This document shows, in pieces, positions 18,401-26,318 of a stretch of DNA of 64,000 nucleotides (its first letter is position 1; every line of letters starts with the position of its first letter). The translations under genes were made by a program, and so were the position numbers. The stretch comes from Novosphingobium sp. MD-1 (GTDB lineage: Bacteria; Pseudomonadota; Alphaproteobacteria; Sphingomonadales; Sphingomonadaceae). The stretch is taken from NCBI RefSeq assembly GCF_001014975.1, contig NZ_BBXA01000013.1, positions 558,001-622,000 of the forward strand, given 5' to 3'. The notes under the pieces were generated by a model that worked only from the letters and a program-made list of their open reading frames with translations, searched no databases and had not been told where the DNA came from.

Positions 18401-20061
18401 GCAGCGGCTCGCTCGTCCTGTCGGGAACCAGCGCGATCCAGAGTGCGACCACCATTTCCGCCGGGCGGCTGGCGGTCAACGGCACGCTGGCAACCGGCGG
18501 TCTGTCCGTGGCCAGCGGCGCCGTGCTGAGCGGTTCGGGCACGATCTCCATGGCCGGCAACGGCATTCTGGCGATCGCCAACGGCGCCACGCTGGCACCT
18601 GGCAATTCCCCGGGCACCCTGATCGTGAACGGTTCCGCCACGCTGGCATCGGGGGCCACCATGGCCGTCGACATCGACGGGGCCAGCTGGTCCGCCGCCG
18701 GTGGCGCGGGTAGTTATGACCGGCTGGTGGTGAATGGCACGGTGACGCTGGGCGGCACGGTCGTCCCCACGCTGCGCGGGATCACCGGTTCCGCCACGAA
18801 CAGCTATACGCCGGCACTGGGCAGCCGCTACACCATCGTCTCGGCGACGGCGGTGAAGGGCACGTTCGACACCGTCATCCAGCCCGCCCGCGGTCTGGCG
18901 GCGAACACCCGCTTCGATGCGCTCTACACCGATACCACCGCGCAGCTGATCGTGACTCCCGTGAGCTTCGGCACGCTGGGCACGAACAGCGGGTGGAACA
19001 GCAATACCCGGGCCACGGCCGTTGCGCTCGACAGCCTGCGCGGCAATGCCGCGAACGGCAACCTGTTCAACAGTCTCTATGGGCTTGATGCGGCGGGCTA
19101 TGAACGGGCCTTTTCGCAGATCAGCGGCCAGATCTATGCCGATGCGCTGCAGGGCTATGCCAGCGCGGCCAATACCGCCCTGGGCACCGTTCGCGATCAA
19201 CTGAATCAGGGGGGCTACGTCGGAGCGCGCGGCGAGCAGGGCGTCCAGCTGTGGACGCGCTACATCAACAGCCATGAGGCGCCGGGCGACAGCGCGCGGG
19301 GCAACGGCAATTCGGCAACGACGCGCGGCTTCATCGCCGGCGCCACGCTGGTCAACACGCCGCGCCTGCGCTTTGGCGTGGCGGGCGGCTACGCCCATAC
19401 CCGGATCAACACCGGACTCGGGGCGGAAGCCAGCGGCGCGGGAGCGGTCGGTTACCTCTACGGCCGCTATGCACCAGCGGCTTTCGTCGATCTCTCCGCG
19501 ATTGGCGGGTTTGCTTCCGGCACGATGAACACCAGCCGGACCATCGCCACCGCCCGTGATACCGTGCGGGCCAGCGGAAACGCGCGTGTCACCGTGGCGC
19601 AACTGGCGGTCGATGCACGGCTGCGGGCGGTGCAGGCCGGCGGATTTGCGGCCTATGCGCTGGCCGGGGTGCAGCTTGGCAACGCGTCCTCCGGGCAGGT
19701 CAGCGAAACCGCATCGAACAACGCCTTCGCCCTGACCCTGCCCCACAGCGGCTGGAATACGCTGGACAGCCGCCTGGGCGGCCAGGTGGTGCAGACGTTC
19801 GCGTCCGCCAGGCTTTCCGCTTATGGAACCTGGCTGACCCAGCTTGGCGATGCGCCAACGGCCACGCGCACGTCGGTCCTTAACGGCGCGGCATGGACGG
19901 TGCAGAGCACCGGACTGACAAAGAACGGCATGGCCTATGGCGCGGCCGCCAGCGCAAATCTGGCGCACAACCTGTCGATCCAGGCCAGCTACGATGGCGT
20001 GGACCGTGGCAAGGGCTATCACAACCACCGGGTATCGGCCGGCGTCAGCTTCGCGTTCTGA
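15466..20061 (+). CDS. type V autotransporter with repeat-rich passenger
   Basis: About 1531 residues. An ATG at 15451 also exists, but AAGGG sits correctly before the ATG at 15466. The signal peptide ends near PHAAIAQ. Residues about 50-260 form a non-repetitive globular start. From about 290 to 1050 the passenger is a beta-helix of autotransporter-associated repeats (GANSYTGGTVV, LDLGGTSQ, GTLALAG), including three 97-residue near-copies. The C-terminal approx. 280 residues are the beta-barrel translocator (starting near GEQGVQLWTRYINSHE), ending in the insertion signal VSAGVSFAF. It is probably a surface-displayed or secreted adhesin; no catalytic motif was found. Convergent with the esterase at 21301. 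Confidence 0.93.
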   Translation: MTFPRKAESFGLALLISSAIVPPHAAIAQTAGSLDLFPDGTLNGWTTAGGASVTNATVTLNLGGSPFTLTPAPGESMAVIQPQLSLATIDTIDTALGLNPGSMLAVTGTGNVVINGVGANLTTTNYAYITKQLSLTQGSYTFYWAYAAQDYLPFTDGVFFSIAGNGLNTVDLLARNGAAGITAGSTGYPTNTVILQSYGSTTFIAQTFTIASDGTYQLGFGDFNAIDTALDPILFVASKLGTTTGTVVITNPPAPPAIPDIDTAVSYYSSTDLANNAVHPVFAGGTLKIVSGGTIGNNFTVQSLGGAINTDGNATTLTGTLSGSGSLVKRGAGTLQLMANNSGFSGDLYVNGGTLALGDTGAAGTGVIHAVDPTIAFAAGGTYANNVSLDVASPASADPTVFQNTSGNVVTLSGAITTGTGNNINGDAIAANQHVTFSSGAFALTNAGNNWTGDTTITSDAALALSGGASIAHSARLVDNGIFDISAVAGESSVASLAGSGVVTLGDNTLTITHANDTFAGTIAGAGGLVLGAGAQTLSGANSYTGGTVVSNGTLALAGDGTLGDTSGTTTVIGDGTLDLGGTSQVQNGGVTLAGGAIENGTLSSSGTFALQGGTVIAALAGTGSVNQSSGTTTLSGANSYTGGTVVDGGTLALADDGTLGDTGGSTTVNTDGTLDLGGTSQTQNGGVTLAGGTIQNGVLSSSGTFALQGGTVSAALAGTGSVNQSSGTTTLSGANSYTGGTVVDGGTLALAGNGTLGDASGNTIINVDGKLDLGGTSQTQNGGVTLAGGAIENGTLSSSGTFALQGGAVNATLAGTGSVNQSSGTTTLSRANSYTGGTVVSGGTLALAGSGAVASSSLTVDGTFDISGIADQGTSVVDLEGSGSVLLGSKALTVSAGTGTFSGVLSGAGQFSLSGGTLTLTGANSYSGGTTITGGTLKGTSTSLQGPILNNGALEFIQTTDGTYAGSITGTGTLAKSGSGSLVLSGTSAIQSATTISAGRLAVNGTLATGGLSVASGAVLSGSGTISMAGNGILAIANGATLAPGNSPGTLIVNGSATLASGATMAVDIDGASWSAAGGAGSYDRLVVNGTVTLGGTVVPTLRGITGSATNSYTPALGSRYTIVSATAVKGTFDTVIQPARGLAANTRFDALYTDTTAQLIVTPVSFGTLGTNSGWNSNTRATAVALDSLRGNAANGNLFNSLYGLDAAGYERAFSQISGQIYADALQGYASAANTALGTVRDQLNQGGYVGARGEQGVQLWTRYINSHEAPGDSARGNGNSATTRGFIAGATLVNTPRLRFGVAGGYAHTRINTGLGAEASGAGAVGYLYGRYAPAAFVDLSAIGGFASGTMNTSRTIATARDTVRASGNARVTVAQLAVDARLRAVQAGGFAAYALAGVQLGNASSGQVSETASNNAFALTLPHSGWNTLDSRLGGQVVQTFASARLSAYGTWLTQLGDAPTATRTSVLNGAAWTVQSTGLTKNGMAYGAAASANLAHNLSIQASYDGVDRGKGYHNHRVSAGVSFAF
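17080..17952 (+). repeat. three tandem 291-bp repeats inside autotransporter passenger
   Basis: Units at 17080-17370, 17371-17661 and 17662-17952 have exactly the same length (97 codons) and very similar sequence, each starting SGANSYTGGTVV; a partial fourth copy begins at 17953 (SRANSYTGGTVV). Differences between units are mostly single codons, so they are recent duplications that could expand or contract by recombination. Confidence 0.95.
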
Positions 20062-20335
20062 CGCTAGGGTCAAGACCCCTTACTGGCGCGGTCGAAGTTT
20101 GAGGCAAAATGGCCCGGCGCAAGGAGGAGGGGCGCAGGAATATGTCGATATTTCAAGTCCCTCCGACGCAGCGCTGGGCCATTTTGGCCAAATCCCTGCG
20201 GGACGTCCAAATGGCTTCCATCTCGAACCGAAAGGCGCTTGCAAAGGCAACCAGCCTTCGCGGCGCGCCTTTCGGCCCGATATGTTCGCCATTTGGACGC
20301 CTCGATCGCGCCAGTAACGGGTCCTGACCCTAGCG
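20062..20335. repeat. MITE-like element with 29-bp terminal inverted repeats and nested stem-loops
   Basis: The ends are inverted copies of 29 bp with two mismatches: left 20062-20090 starts CGCTAGGGTCAAGACCC and right 20307-20335 reads, on the other strand, CGCTAGGGTCAGGACCC, both ending TTACTGGCGCG. Inside are three more stems: 20106-20120 with 20171-20185 (14 of 15 paired), 20205-20215 with 20288-20298 (perfect), and 20228-20238 with 20265-20275 (perfect, nested in the former). It encodes nothing convincing. It lies between two convergent genes and supplies the TAG stop of the esterase (20330-20332), so it may also act as a two-way terminator. Non-autonomous transposon origin is inference. 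Confidence 0.75.
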
Positions 20336-21301
20336 CCGGTGAACCTTGAAGAAATCCCAGATCACCTCGGTGGCATTGATCTGCGTGTAAGGATCGTTCC
20401 CGAGCATCCCCCGGCTACGGGTATCGCCCGGCCAGCCATGACCGGCGCTTGCCAGGCTGTAGAACAGCACTTCCGATCCACCGGAGCATCCTGAGGATCG
20501 CGCGCTGGTCACATCGCCGCCCGTGGTGACGGCCGGCGCGGCGCGGCAGCCATCCGCATCCCGCCAGAACGCAACGGTGCGCTCCACCGGGAGGAACGGT
20601 GCGGATTGGGCGCGTGCAACAAAACTGGTCGGGCTCATGCCCCCGTCATAGCCGACGACATTGTCCTTCCTGCCATGCATGATCAGCATCGGAACCGGCG
20701 TCGCCGCCGGCTTTTCATCGCCAAACATCGCCCCGGAAACAACGGCGGCGGCGGCGATCCGATCTCCGTGCGCGATCGCGAAGCGATGGGTCAGCATCCC
20801 GCCGTTGGAAAAGCCGGCCACGTAGATCCGCCGCGTGTCGATACCGCCCTTGCGCGTAATGTCATCGACCACGGCATTGACGAAGGCCACGTCATCCAGT
20901 CCGCTGGTCATGGCCTCGCCACAGCAGCCGCCGGCATTCCAGGTTCCCATGCCCTGCATACGGCCCACGCCATCGGGCGCCGCGACGACCAGCCCCTCGG
21001 ACCGCGCCTTGTCGGCCCAACGTGGCAGCATCGTACTGCCATTGCCGCCGCCGCCGTGCAGCACGATCACAAGCGGAGCAGGAGTGCCGCCCTTGTGCGC
21101 ATCGAGCAGCGCATAGCTCCGTTCCCGCCCCGCGAACATCAGCGTCTGGCGCGTGGCGCCATCGACATCCGCAGAGGCTTGCTGTCGCGCCGCGCGCAAT
21201 TCACGCAGACGTTCGCCAAAGCCGGGGCGTTGCGCAGCGGCGGCGCCGGAAAACAGCGCCATAACCACCAGTCCGCCCGCGATCATCCGATAGCCCGCCA
21301 T
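20330..21301 (-). CDS. secreted PHB-depolymerase-like (LpqC family) esterase
   Basis: A 323-residue secreted serine esterase. The ATG at 21301 follows GGAGGAG and gives a Sec signal peptide ending GAAAAQ; the frame upstream to 21328 is not needed. The domain has the oxyanion loop VLHGGGGNGSTM, the nucleophile elbow AGFSNGGML, a likely aspartate in HGRKDNVV and a histidine in SAGHGWPGD, all typical of the polyhydroxybutyrate depolymerase/feruloyl esterase group. It would cleave ester bonds in the periplasm or outside. An operator matching the one before the TonB receptor lies 27 bp upstream, so it is probably part of the TetR regulon. Its stop codon lies in the MITE-like repeat. Confidence 0.85.
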   Translation of the reverse strand: MAGYRMIAGGLVVMALFSGAAAAQRPGFGERLRELRAARQQASADVDGATRQTLMFAGRERSYALLDAHKGGTPAPLVIVLHGGGGNGSTMLPRWADKARSEGLVVAAPDGVGRMQGMGTWNAGGCCGEAMTSGLDDVAFVNAVVDDITRKGGIDTRRIYVAGFSNGGMLTHRFAIAHGDRIAAAAVVSGAMFGDEKPAATPVPMLIMHGRKDNVVGYDGGMSPTSFVARAQSAPFLPVERTVAFWRDADGCRAAPAVTTGGDVTSARSSGCSGGSEVLFYSLASAGHGWPGDTRSRGMLGNDPYTQINATEVIWDFFKVHRR

Positions 21302-21327
21302 TCGCGTTCTCCTCCTCTCCACCAGCA

Positions 21328-21345
21328 TGTAACCGACGAGTTACA
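21328..21345. promoter_or_regulatory. predicted TetR operator upstream of esterase
   Basis: TGTAACCGACGAGTTACA has perfect 6-bp inverted arms TGTAAC/GTTACA and lies 27 bp before the esterase start at 21301. It agrees with the 18-mer at 22094-22111 at 14 of 18 positions, including the shared half ANGAGTTACA, so both are probably bound by the TetR protein encoded between them. Confidence 0.6.
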
Positions 21346-21390
21346 CCCCTATCCCGCAGAGTTCAAGGCGGAGCGCCGCCGGGCCGGCAA

Positions 21391-21993
21391 TCAGGGCGCG
21401 AGGCCTCGCCAGTAATAGACTGTGGCCCGGACCGAAGACGTGATCCAGGCGAGGAACTGCTCGTCGCGGGCCGGATCGCCGTTCTCCATCCAGCGCACAT
21501 AGGCATCGAGCAGGAAGGCGGTCACGGATTCGGCCAGGATGCGCACATCGCCCGGCGTGTCGCTGCTTTCCGGCCCCAGGATCGCGGCCTGACGTTCCTC
21601 CACACGTCCCACCAGCGCCTGCGTGAGCCGGTCGAAATGAATCCCGAATTCCGGATCGTGCGAGGCGTGCCGCACCAGCAGGCACATCGCGGCAGCATGC
21701 GAGCGGGCGACCGCCAGCGTCCGGTGCAATCGCTTGGTCCACCAGTCGACGTCCACGTCGTCGGCGCGCAACAGCGCATCCACGACATCGGACAGCACTT
21801 CGTGCACCAGCCGGTCCTTCGATTCGAAGTAGCGATAGAGCACGACCTTCGACACACCCGCGCCCTGCGCCACCTGATCCATGGTCGTCTGGCGCAGGCC
21901 CCGCTCGTTCAGCACCGTCGCCGCCGCGAGCAGCAGCGTCTCCCGCCTGCGGGCACGATGCGCGTCCAGCATTTCCGAATAGCTCTGCGTCAT
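21391..21993 (-). CDS. TetR/AcrR family transcriptional regulator
   Basis: A 200-residue repressor. Start at 21993 (MTQSYSEMLDAHRARRRETLL) is chosen because it is the usual distance before the helix-turn-helix; the longer frame adds only an unlikely leader. The DNA-binding domain is clear: LLAAATVLNERGLRQTTMDQVAQGAGVSKVVLYRYFESKDRLV, with the recognition helix GVSKVVLYRYF. The C-terminal domain binds an unknown ligand. It sits between the esterase and the divergent TonB receptor, and both have a matching palindrome upstream, so it most likely represses both and itself until the substrate or a CoA-thioester appears. Confidence 0.9.
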   Translation of the reverse strand: MTQSYSEMLDAHRARRRETLLLAAATVLNERGLRQTTMDQVAQGAGVSKVVLYRYFESKDRLVHEVLSDVVDALLRADDVDVDWWTKRLHRTLAVARSHAAAMCLLVRHASHDPEFGIHFDRLTQALVGRVEERQAAILGPESSDTPGDVRILAESVTAFLLDAYVRWMENGDPARDEQFLAWITSSVRATVYYWRGLAP

Positions 21994-22093
21994 CGCGCCA
22001 CGTTCTCCCGCCGCCGGCCGGATTGCAACCGGGCATCTCCCCTTCCGTCCCGGCGGCGCAAAGCGCAAGCCTATTTACTCACCCGGAACTAGA

Positions 22094-22111
22094 TGTTACT
22101 CATGAGTTACA
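22094..22111. promoter_or_regulatory. predicted TetR operator in divergent promoter
   Basis: TGTTACTCATGAGTTACA contains the perfect 10-bp palindrome ACTCATGAGT (22098-22107), a common TetR-type core. It lies between the tetR start (21993) and the receptor start (22162), so it can control both directions. A related half-site TTACTCAC lies just upstream at about 22075-22082. Its match to 21328-21345 supports a shared regulon. Confidence 0.65.
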
Positions 22112-22161
22112 GAGGTGGCGTCAGGATGAATCGCCACCCGTTTCGAGAGAAGGGGATGGAG

Positions 22162-24348
22162 ATGAAAGGTATGGAGCGGCAGGCGCGTGCGTTGAGGGCG
22201 GGAAGCGCGCTGGCCATTCTGGCGATCGCGCTGGTTGGCGCACCGGCTTACGCCGAGGATGCGCCGCAGGACGGTTCCGGCGAAATCTTCGTGGTTGCCC
22301 GCAAGCGGGCCGAAACGATCGAATCCGTGCCGGTGTCCGTCGGCGTCCTGTCGGACAGCGATCTCAGCCGCCTCGCGATCAAGGACGTTGCCGACTATAC
22401 GCGACAGACCCCCGGCGCGATTCTGATCGGTTCCGGCCCCGAATATCTCAACGATATCGCCTTGCGCGGCCAGGGCGGCGGACGGCTGGGCTTCTCGGAA
22501 TCGAGCACCGGCATCTATCGCGACGGCATCTTCGTGGCCGGCGGCGGTTTCGGCGGTCGCAGCTATAGCCGCATCGATTTTCACGACGTCGAACGGGTCG
22601 AGGTTTACCGGGGACCGCAGGGCGCGCTTTACGGACGCAACGCGGTGGGCGGGGCGGTCAATGTCATCAGCCGCAAGCCTGTGCTCGATACCGAGGTACG
22701 CGGCAAGGTCGGGTACGATTCGGTCAACGAACTGGATACGTCGTTGACGGTGAACGTGCCGATCGGCGGTACCGCCGCGGTTCGCGTGGGCGGTTACTAC
22801 GTCAACCAGACCGGCGGGTTCTACAAGGACCAGGTAAGCGGCAAGACCATCGACACGTCACGCGACTGGGGCATTCGCGGCGCGATCGGCGTGGGCATCA
22901 AGACCGACAGTACCGCGACGCTGATGGTCGAACATTCCCGCTCCGAAGCGCCCGGGTTCACGGCGCTGGGGCAGAACCAGGTGCTCGATCCCGATCCCTT
23001 CGTGCGCACCGGGCTCGACGCGGTGGACCGCGTGACGATCAACCAGACGCAGATGATCGGCGAATTCACGCATGATTTCGGGACGAGCGAACTGACGCTG
23101 CTGGCGAATTACAAGGGACGCGACGGCGCCCGATCGGGCGCGGATTTCGACCACTACCTCGGCATCCGGCTGCCGACGGCGCAGTTGTACGACGCGCAGG
23201 GAGAGGACTTCAAGCGCTACGGCACCGAAGCGCGCTGGGGATCGACCGGAAAGACGGGCTTCACGTGGCTCGGCGGCGTGGATTTCATGACCTACACGTC
23301 GAACGTCTATTCGCTGCGCACCGGCACGGTCACCGGCAGCAACGCCACCGCGATCTCGCTCAAGCGCCAGCTTCGCCGGCAGGAATCCCAGGAAACGCTG
23401 GATTCGTATTCGGCCTATGGGCAACTGGGCTTCGATCTGACGAGCCAGTTGAAACTCTCGGTCGAAGCGCGTTTCCAGATCGACCGGAAGAACTTCCGGT
23501 TCCGCCAGATCGATCTCGATCCGACGACCAACGAAACCATTCCGCTCACCACCTTCCGGCGGACATGGCACCGGTTCCTGCCCACCGCGTCCCTGACCTA
23601 CACGGTCAATCCCGATCTCACGTTCTATGGCCGCGTCGCGACAGGCTACCGGCCAGGCGGTTTCAACCAGAGCCCCGCGCAGGGCTTCTTCGACCGCGTT
23701 CCCTACAATCCCGAAGACATCACGTCGGGCGAAATCGGCGTGAAAGGCCGCTTCCGGATCGGCAGCGCGGTCTTCCGGAGCCAGCTGGCGGTGTACTACA
23801 GCGTGACCCGCAACGTGCAACAAACCACCACGCTGTCCGCTACGAACCCCGCCTTCACGCTCGAGAACGTCGGCACCGACGACATCTTCGGCGGCGAGTT
23901 CGAACTGAGCGGCACCATTCCGCTGGCGGGCGGACAGCTCGTGACCAGCCTGAATGTCTCGGGCGAGCGCGGTCGCTGGCACGACGGGGCTTCGATCATC
24001 AACGCGGGCGCGCTCATCGACCTTGCGGGCAAAACCACGCCCCGCACGCGGGATTACATCATCAATCTCAACGCGATGTACGATCATCCGATCGGCGGCG
24101 GGATGGACGCGATGTTCACGGCCAGCTACCAGACCGCCGCCGGAGGGTTCGACGATGCCTCGCTGGCCCGGCCCAGCCAGAACTACTCGATGGTGGATCT
24201 TTCGGCCGGCATCAGGACGCCCCACTGGACGCTGATGGGGTATGTGAAGAACCTCACCAACGATTTCTACCGGATCGTGTCGGTGGGCGGGAATTCCTAC
24301 TACAACACGCCGCGCACTTATGGCGCGACGCTTTCGTTCAACTGGTGA
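22162..24348 (+). CDS. TonB-dependent outer-membrane receptor
   Basis: A receptor of about 728 residues. ATGs at 22156 and 22162 compete; the AAGGGG site is better spaced from 22162. Signal peptide ends near GAPAYAED; the plug begins EIFVVARKRAETIESVPVSV, with RVEVYRGPQGALYGRNAVGGAVNVISRKP, followed by the barrel and the terminal SYNTPRTYGATLSFNW-like strand ending in an aromatic residue. It heads a coupled operon: the PQQ dehydrogenase GTG start overlaps this stop (GTGA). The substrate must fit oxidation by a quinoprotein and activation by an acyl-CoA ligase, so an alcohol or aldehyde leading to a carboxylic acid is the likely cargo (inference). Confidence 0.92.
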   Translation: MKGMERQARALRAGSALAILAIALVGAPAYAEDAPQDGSGEIFVVARKRAETIESVPVSVGVLSDSDLSRLAIKDVADYTRQTPGAILIGSGPEYLNDIALRGQGGGRLGFSESSTGIYRDGIFVAGGGFGGRSYSRIDFHDVERVEVYRGPQGALYGRNAVGGAVNVISRKPVLDTEVRGKVGYDSVNELDTSLTVNVPIGGTAAVRVGGYYVNQTGGFYKDQVSGKTIDTSRDWGIRGAIGVGIKTDSTATLMVEHSRSEAPGFTALGQNQVLDPDPFVRTGLDAVDRVTINQTQMIGEFTHDFGTSELTLLANYKGRDGARSGADFDHYLGIRLPTAQLYDAQGEDFKRYGTEARWGSTGKTGFTWLGGVDFMTYTSNVYSLRTGTVTGSNATAISLKRQLRRQESQETLDSYSAYGQLGFDLTSQLKLSVEARFQIDRKNFRFRQIDLDPTTNETIPLTTFRRTWHRFLPTASLTYTVNPDLTFYGRVATGYRPGGFNQSPAQGFFDRVPYNPEDITSGEIGVKGRFRIGSAVFRSQLAVYYSVTRNVQQTTTLSATNPAFTLENVGTDDIFGGEFELSGTIPLAGGQLVTSLNVSGERGRWHDGASIINAGALIDLAGKTTPRTRDYIINLNAMYDHPIGGGMDAMFTASYQTAAGGFDDASLARPSQNYSMVDLSAGIRTPHWTLMGYVKNLTNDFYRIVSVGGNSYYNTPRTYGATLSFNW

Positions 24349-26318
24349 GCCGCGCCGTGGCCGGTTTCGACAGGCGGACGACCATGAAGGGGGCGGGCGC
24401 CGTTGCGGCGCTCGCTCTCGCTCCCGGCCTCGCGGCGCGAGTCCGTCCAACGCGCAACGCCGCCGAATGGCCGGTCTATGGGGCGACCAACGCGGCGACG
24501 AAGTATTCGCCGCTCGACCAGATCGACGCCTCGAACGTCGCCACGCTGGAAGTGGCGTGGGAATGGACATCACCGGACGCCACCATCCTGGCCGCGCACC
24601 CCGAATTGCAGCCCGGCGAATTCCAGGCAACGCCAATCATGGTCGATGGCCGCCTGTTCACCTCCACGGCGATGAGCCAGGTGGCGGCGATCGATCCCGC
24701 TTCGGGACGAACGCTGTGGGTTTACGACCCCGGCACCTGGCGGCAAGGCTATCCCACCAGCAAGGGTTTCCAGCATCGTGGCGTGGCCTTCTGGCGCGCG
24801 GGGAAAGATGCGCGCGTTCTGATCGCCACGGGCGACAACCGCCTGATCGCGCTCGACGCCGCCAGCGGAACGCCCGTTGCGGGGTTCGGGGAAAAAGGGG
24901 AAGTGGACCTGCTCCGCTCCTCGGGAGAGCCGGTTCCCGACGCCCCCGCCCGATTGATCGGCGCAACCTCGCCGCCGGTGATCTGCCGCGACACCGTGAT
25001 CGTGGGCCAGTACATCAACGACGTGCCGAGCCGTCCGGTCATGCCCGTGGGCGTCATCCAGGGTTTCGACGTGCGCTCGGGGCGCCACAAGTGGACGTTC
25101 CGGATGATCCCCCGCGCTGGTGAAGCGGGTGCTGAAACATGGCGCGAAGGCTCGGCCGAACGCACCGGCAACGCCAATGCCTGGGCGCCGATGAGCGCGG
25201 ACGACGATCTCGGCCTCGTCTATATCCCCGGCACCTGCCCGACCAACAACTTCTTCGGTGGAGACCGGCCCGGCGACAACCTGTTCGGCAACGCGCTGGT
25301 GGCCCTCGACGTCGAAACGGGCTTGCGCCGCTGGCACTACCAGCTCGTGCACCACGACATCTGGGACTACGACATTCCCTGCGCCGGCAATCTCATCGAC
25401 ATCATGGTCGAAGGGAAGCGCATCCCCGCCATCGCGCAAGTCACCAAGCAAGGCTTCTGCTTCGTGTTCGATCGCCGCGACGGCAAGCCGGTCTGGCCGA
25501 TCGAGGAACGGCCGGTGCCGCAATCGACTATCGCGGGCGAACGCACTGCCGCGACGCAGCCCTTCCCCACCAAGCCGCCGCCGTTCGACCGGCAGGGCAT
25601 CGGCGAAGACGACCTGATCGATTTCACCCCGGCGCTGCGTGACGAGGCCAGGACCATTCTGGCGAAGTATTCCGCCGGGCCACTGTTCACGCCGCTGGGT
25701 ACGCAGCCGACCATCGTGCTGCCGAGCTGGGTGGGCGGAGCGAACTGGTGGGGCGCCGCCGCCGATCCGGAAACCGGGATGCTCTATGTCCCGTCGCTGA
25801 CCGCGCCGGTGTCCATGGCGCTGGACGGGGACGGCAAGCGCACCGACGCGGCCGACGGCGACAGCGAGATCGCCGGCCGCGCCAGCGTCGTGCGCGGGCC
25901 GGGCGGCCTGCCGCTGCTCAAGCCGCCTTATGGCCGCATCACCGCGATCGATCTCAATCGCGGCGCGATCGCGTGGACCCGCGCCAATGCGCCGGGCGCG
26001 CGCGACCTGCCGATGTTCCGGCCCTACAATCCCGGCTGGATCGGCACGACCAGCCGCACCGGTCCGCTGCTGACGCGGACGCTGCTGTTCCTGGGCGAAG
26101 GGCCGCACAGCCCGGCGCAGTCGCGCAAGATGCTCTGCGCCTACGACAAGGCGACAGGGGCACTCCGGGCGGAGATCCCGCTACCCGATCACACGCTGGG
26201 GCCGCCAATGACCTACATGGCCGGCGGCCGGCAGTTCATCGTGTGCGGCATGGGCTTCCGCAAGGCGCCGCACAGGCTGGTCGCGCTGGCACTGCCCTCA
26301 ACCAGGAAGGAACCATGA
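24345..26318 (+). CDS. Tat-exported PQQ-dependent dehydrogenase
   Basis: About 657 residues. I place the start at GTG 24345, overlapping the receptor stop as GTGA, because the protein then begins MSRAVAGFDRRTTMKGAGAV, a twin-arginine signal (R10-R11) that the ATG at 24384 would lose. The rest is an eight-bladed quinoprotein propeller: WPVYGATNAATKYSPLDQI at the front, the repeated blades with GxxLWVYD-type tryptophans, and LVHHDIWDYDIPCAGNLID, the segment typical of glucose-dehydrogenase-type quinoproteins. No cytochrome c motif (CxxCH) is visible, so electrons must go to a separate carrier or quinone. It would oxidise an alcohol, sugar or aldehyde in the periplasm; substrate unknown. Confidence 0.87.
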   Translation: MSRAVAGFDRRTTMKGAGAVAALALAPGLAARVRPTRNAAEWPVYGATNAATKYSPLDQIDASNVATLEVAWEWTSPDATILAAHPELQPGEFQATPIMVDGRLFTSTAMSQVAAIDPASGRTLWVYDPGTWRQGYPTSKGFQHRGVAFWRAGKDARVLIATGDNRLIALDAASGTPVAGFGEKGEVDLLRSSGEPVPDAPARLIGATSPPVICRDTVIVGQYINDVPSRPVMPVGVIQGFDVRSGRHKWTFRMIPRAGEAGAETWREGSAERTGNANAWAPMSADDDLGLVYIPGTCPTNNFFGGDRPGDNLFGNALVALDVETGLRRWHYQLVHHDIWDYDIPCAGNLIDIMVEGKRIPAIAQVTKQGFCFVFDRRDGKPVWPIEERPVPQSTIAGERTAATQPFPTKPPPFDRQGIGEDDLIDFTPALRDEARTILAKYSAGPLFTPLGTQPTIVLPSWVGGANWWGAAADPETGMLYVPSLTAPVSMALDGDGKRTDAADGDSEIAGRASVVRGPGGLPLLKPPYGRITAIDLNRGAIAWTRANAPGARDLPMFRPYNPGWIGTTSRTGPLLTRTLLFLGEGPHSPAQSRKMLCAYDKATGALRAEIPLPDHTLGPPMTYMAGGRQFIVCGMGFRKAPHRLVALALPSTRKEP

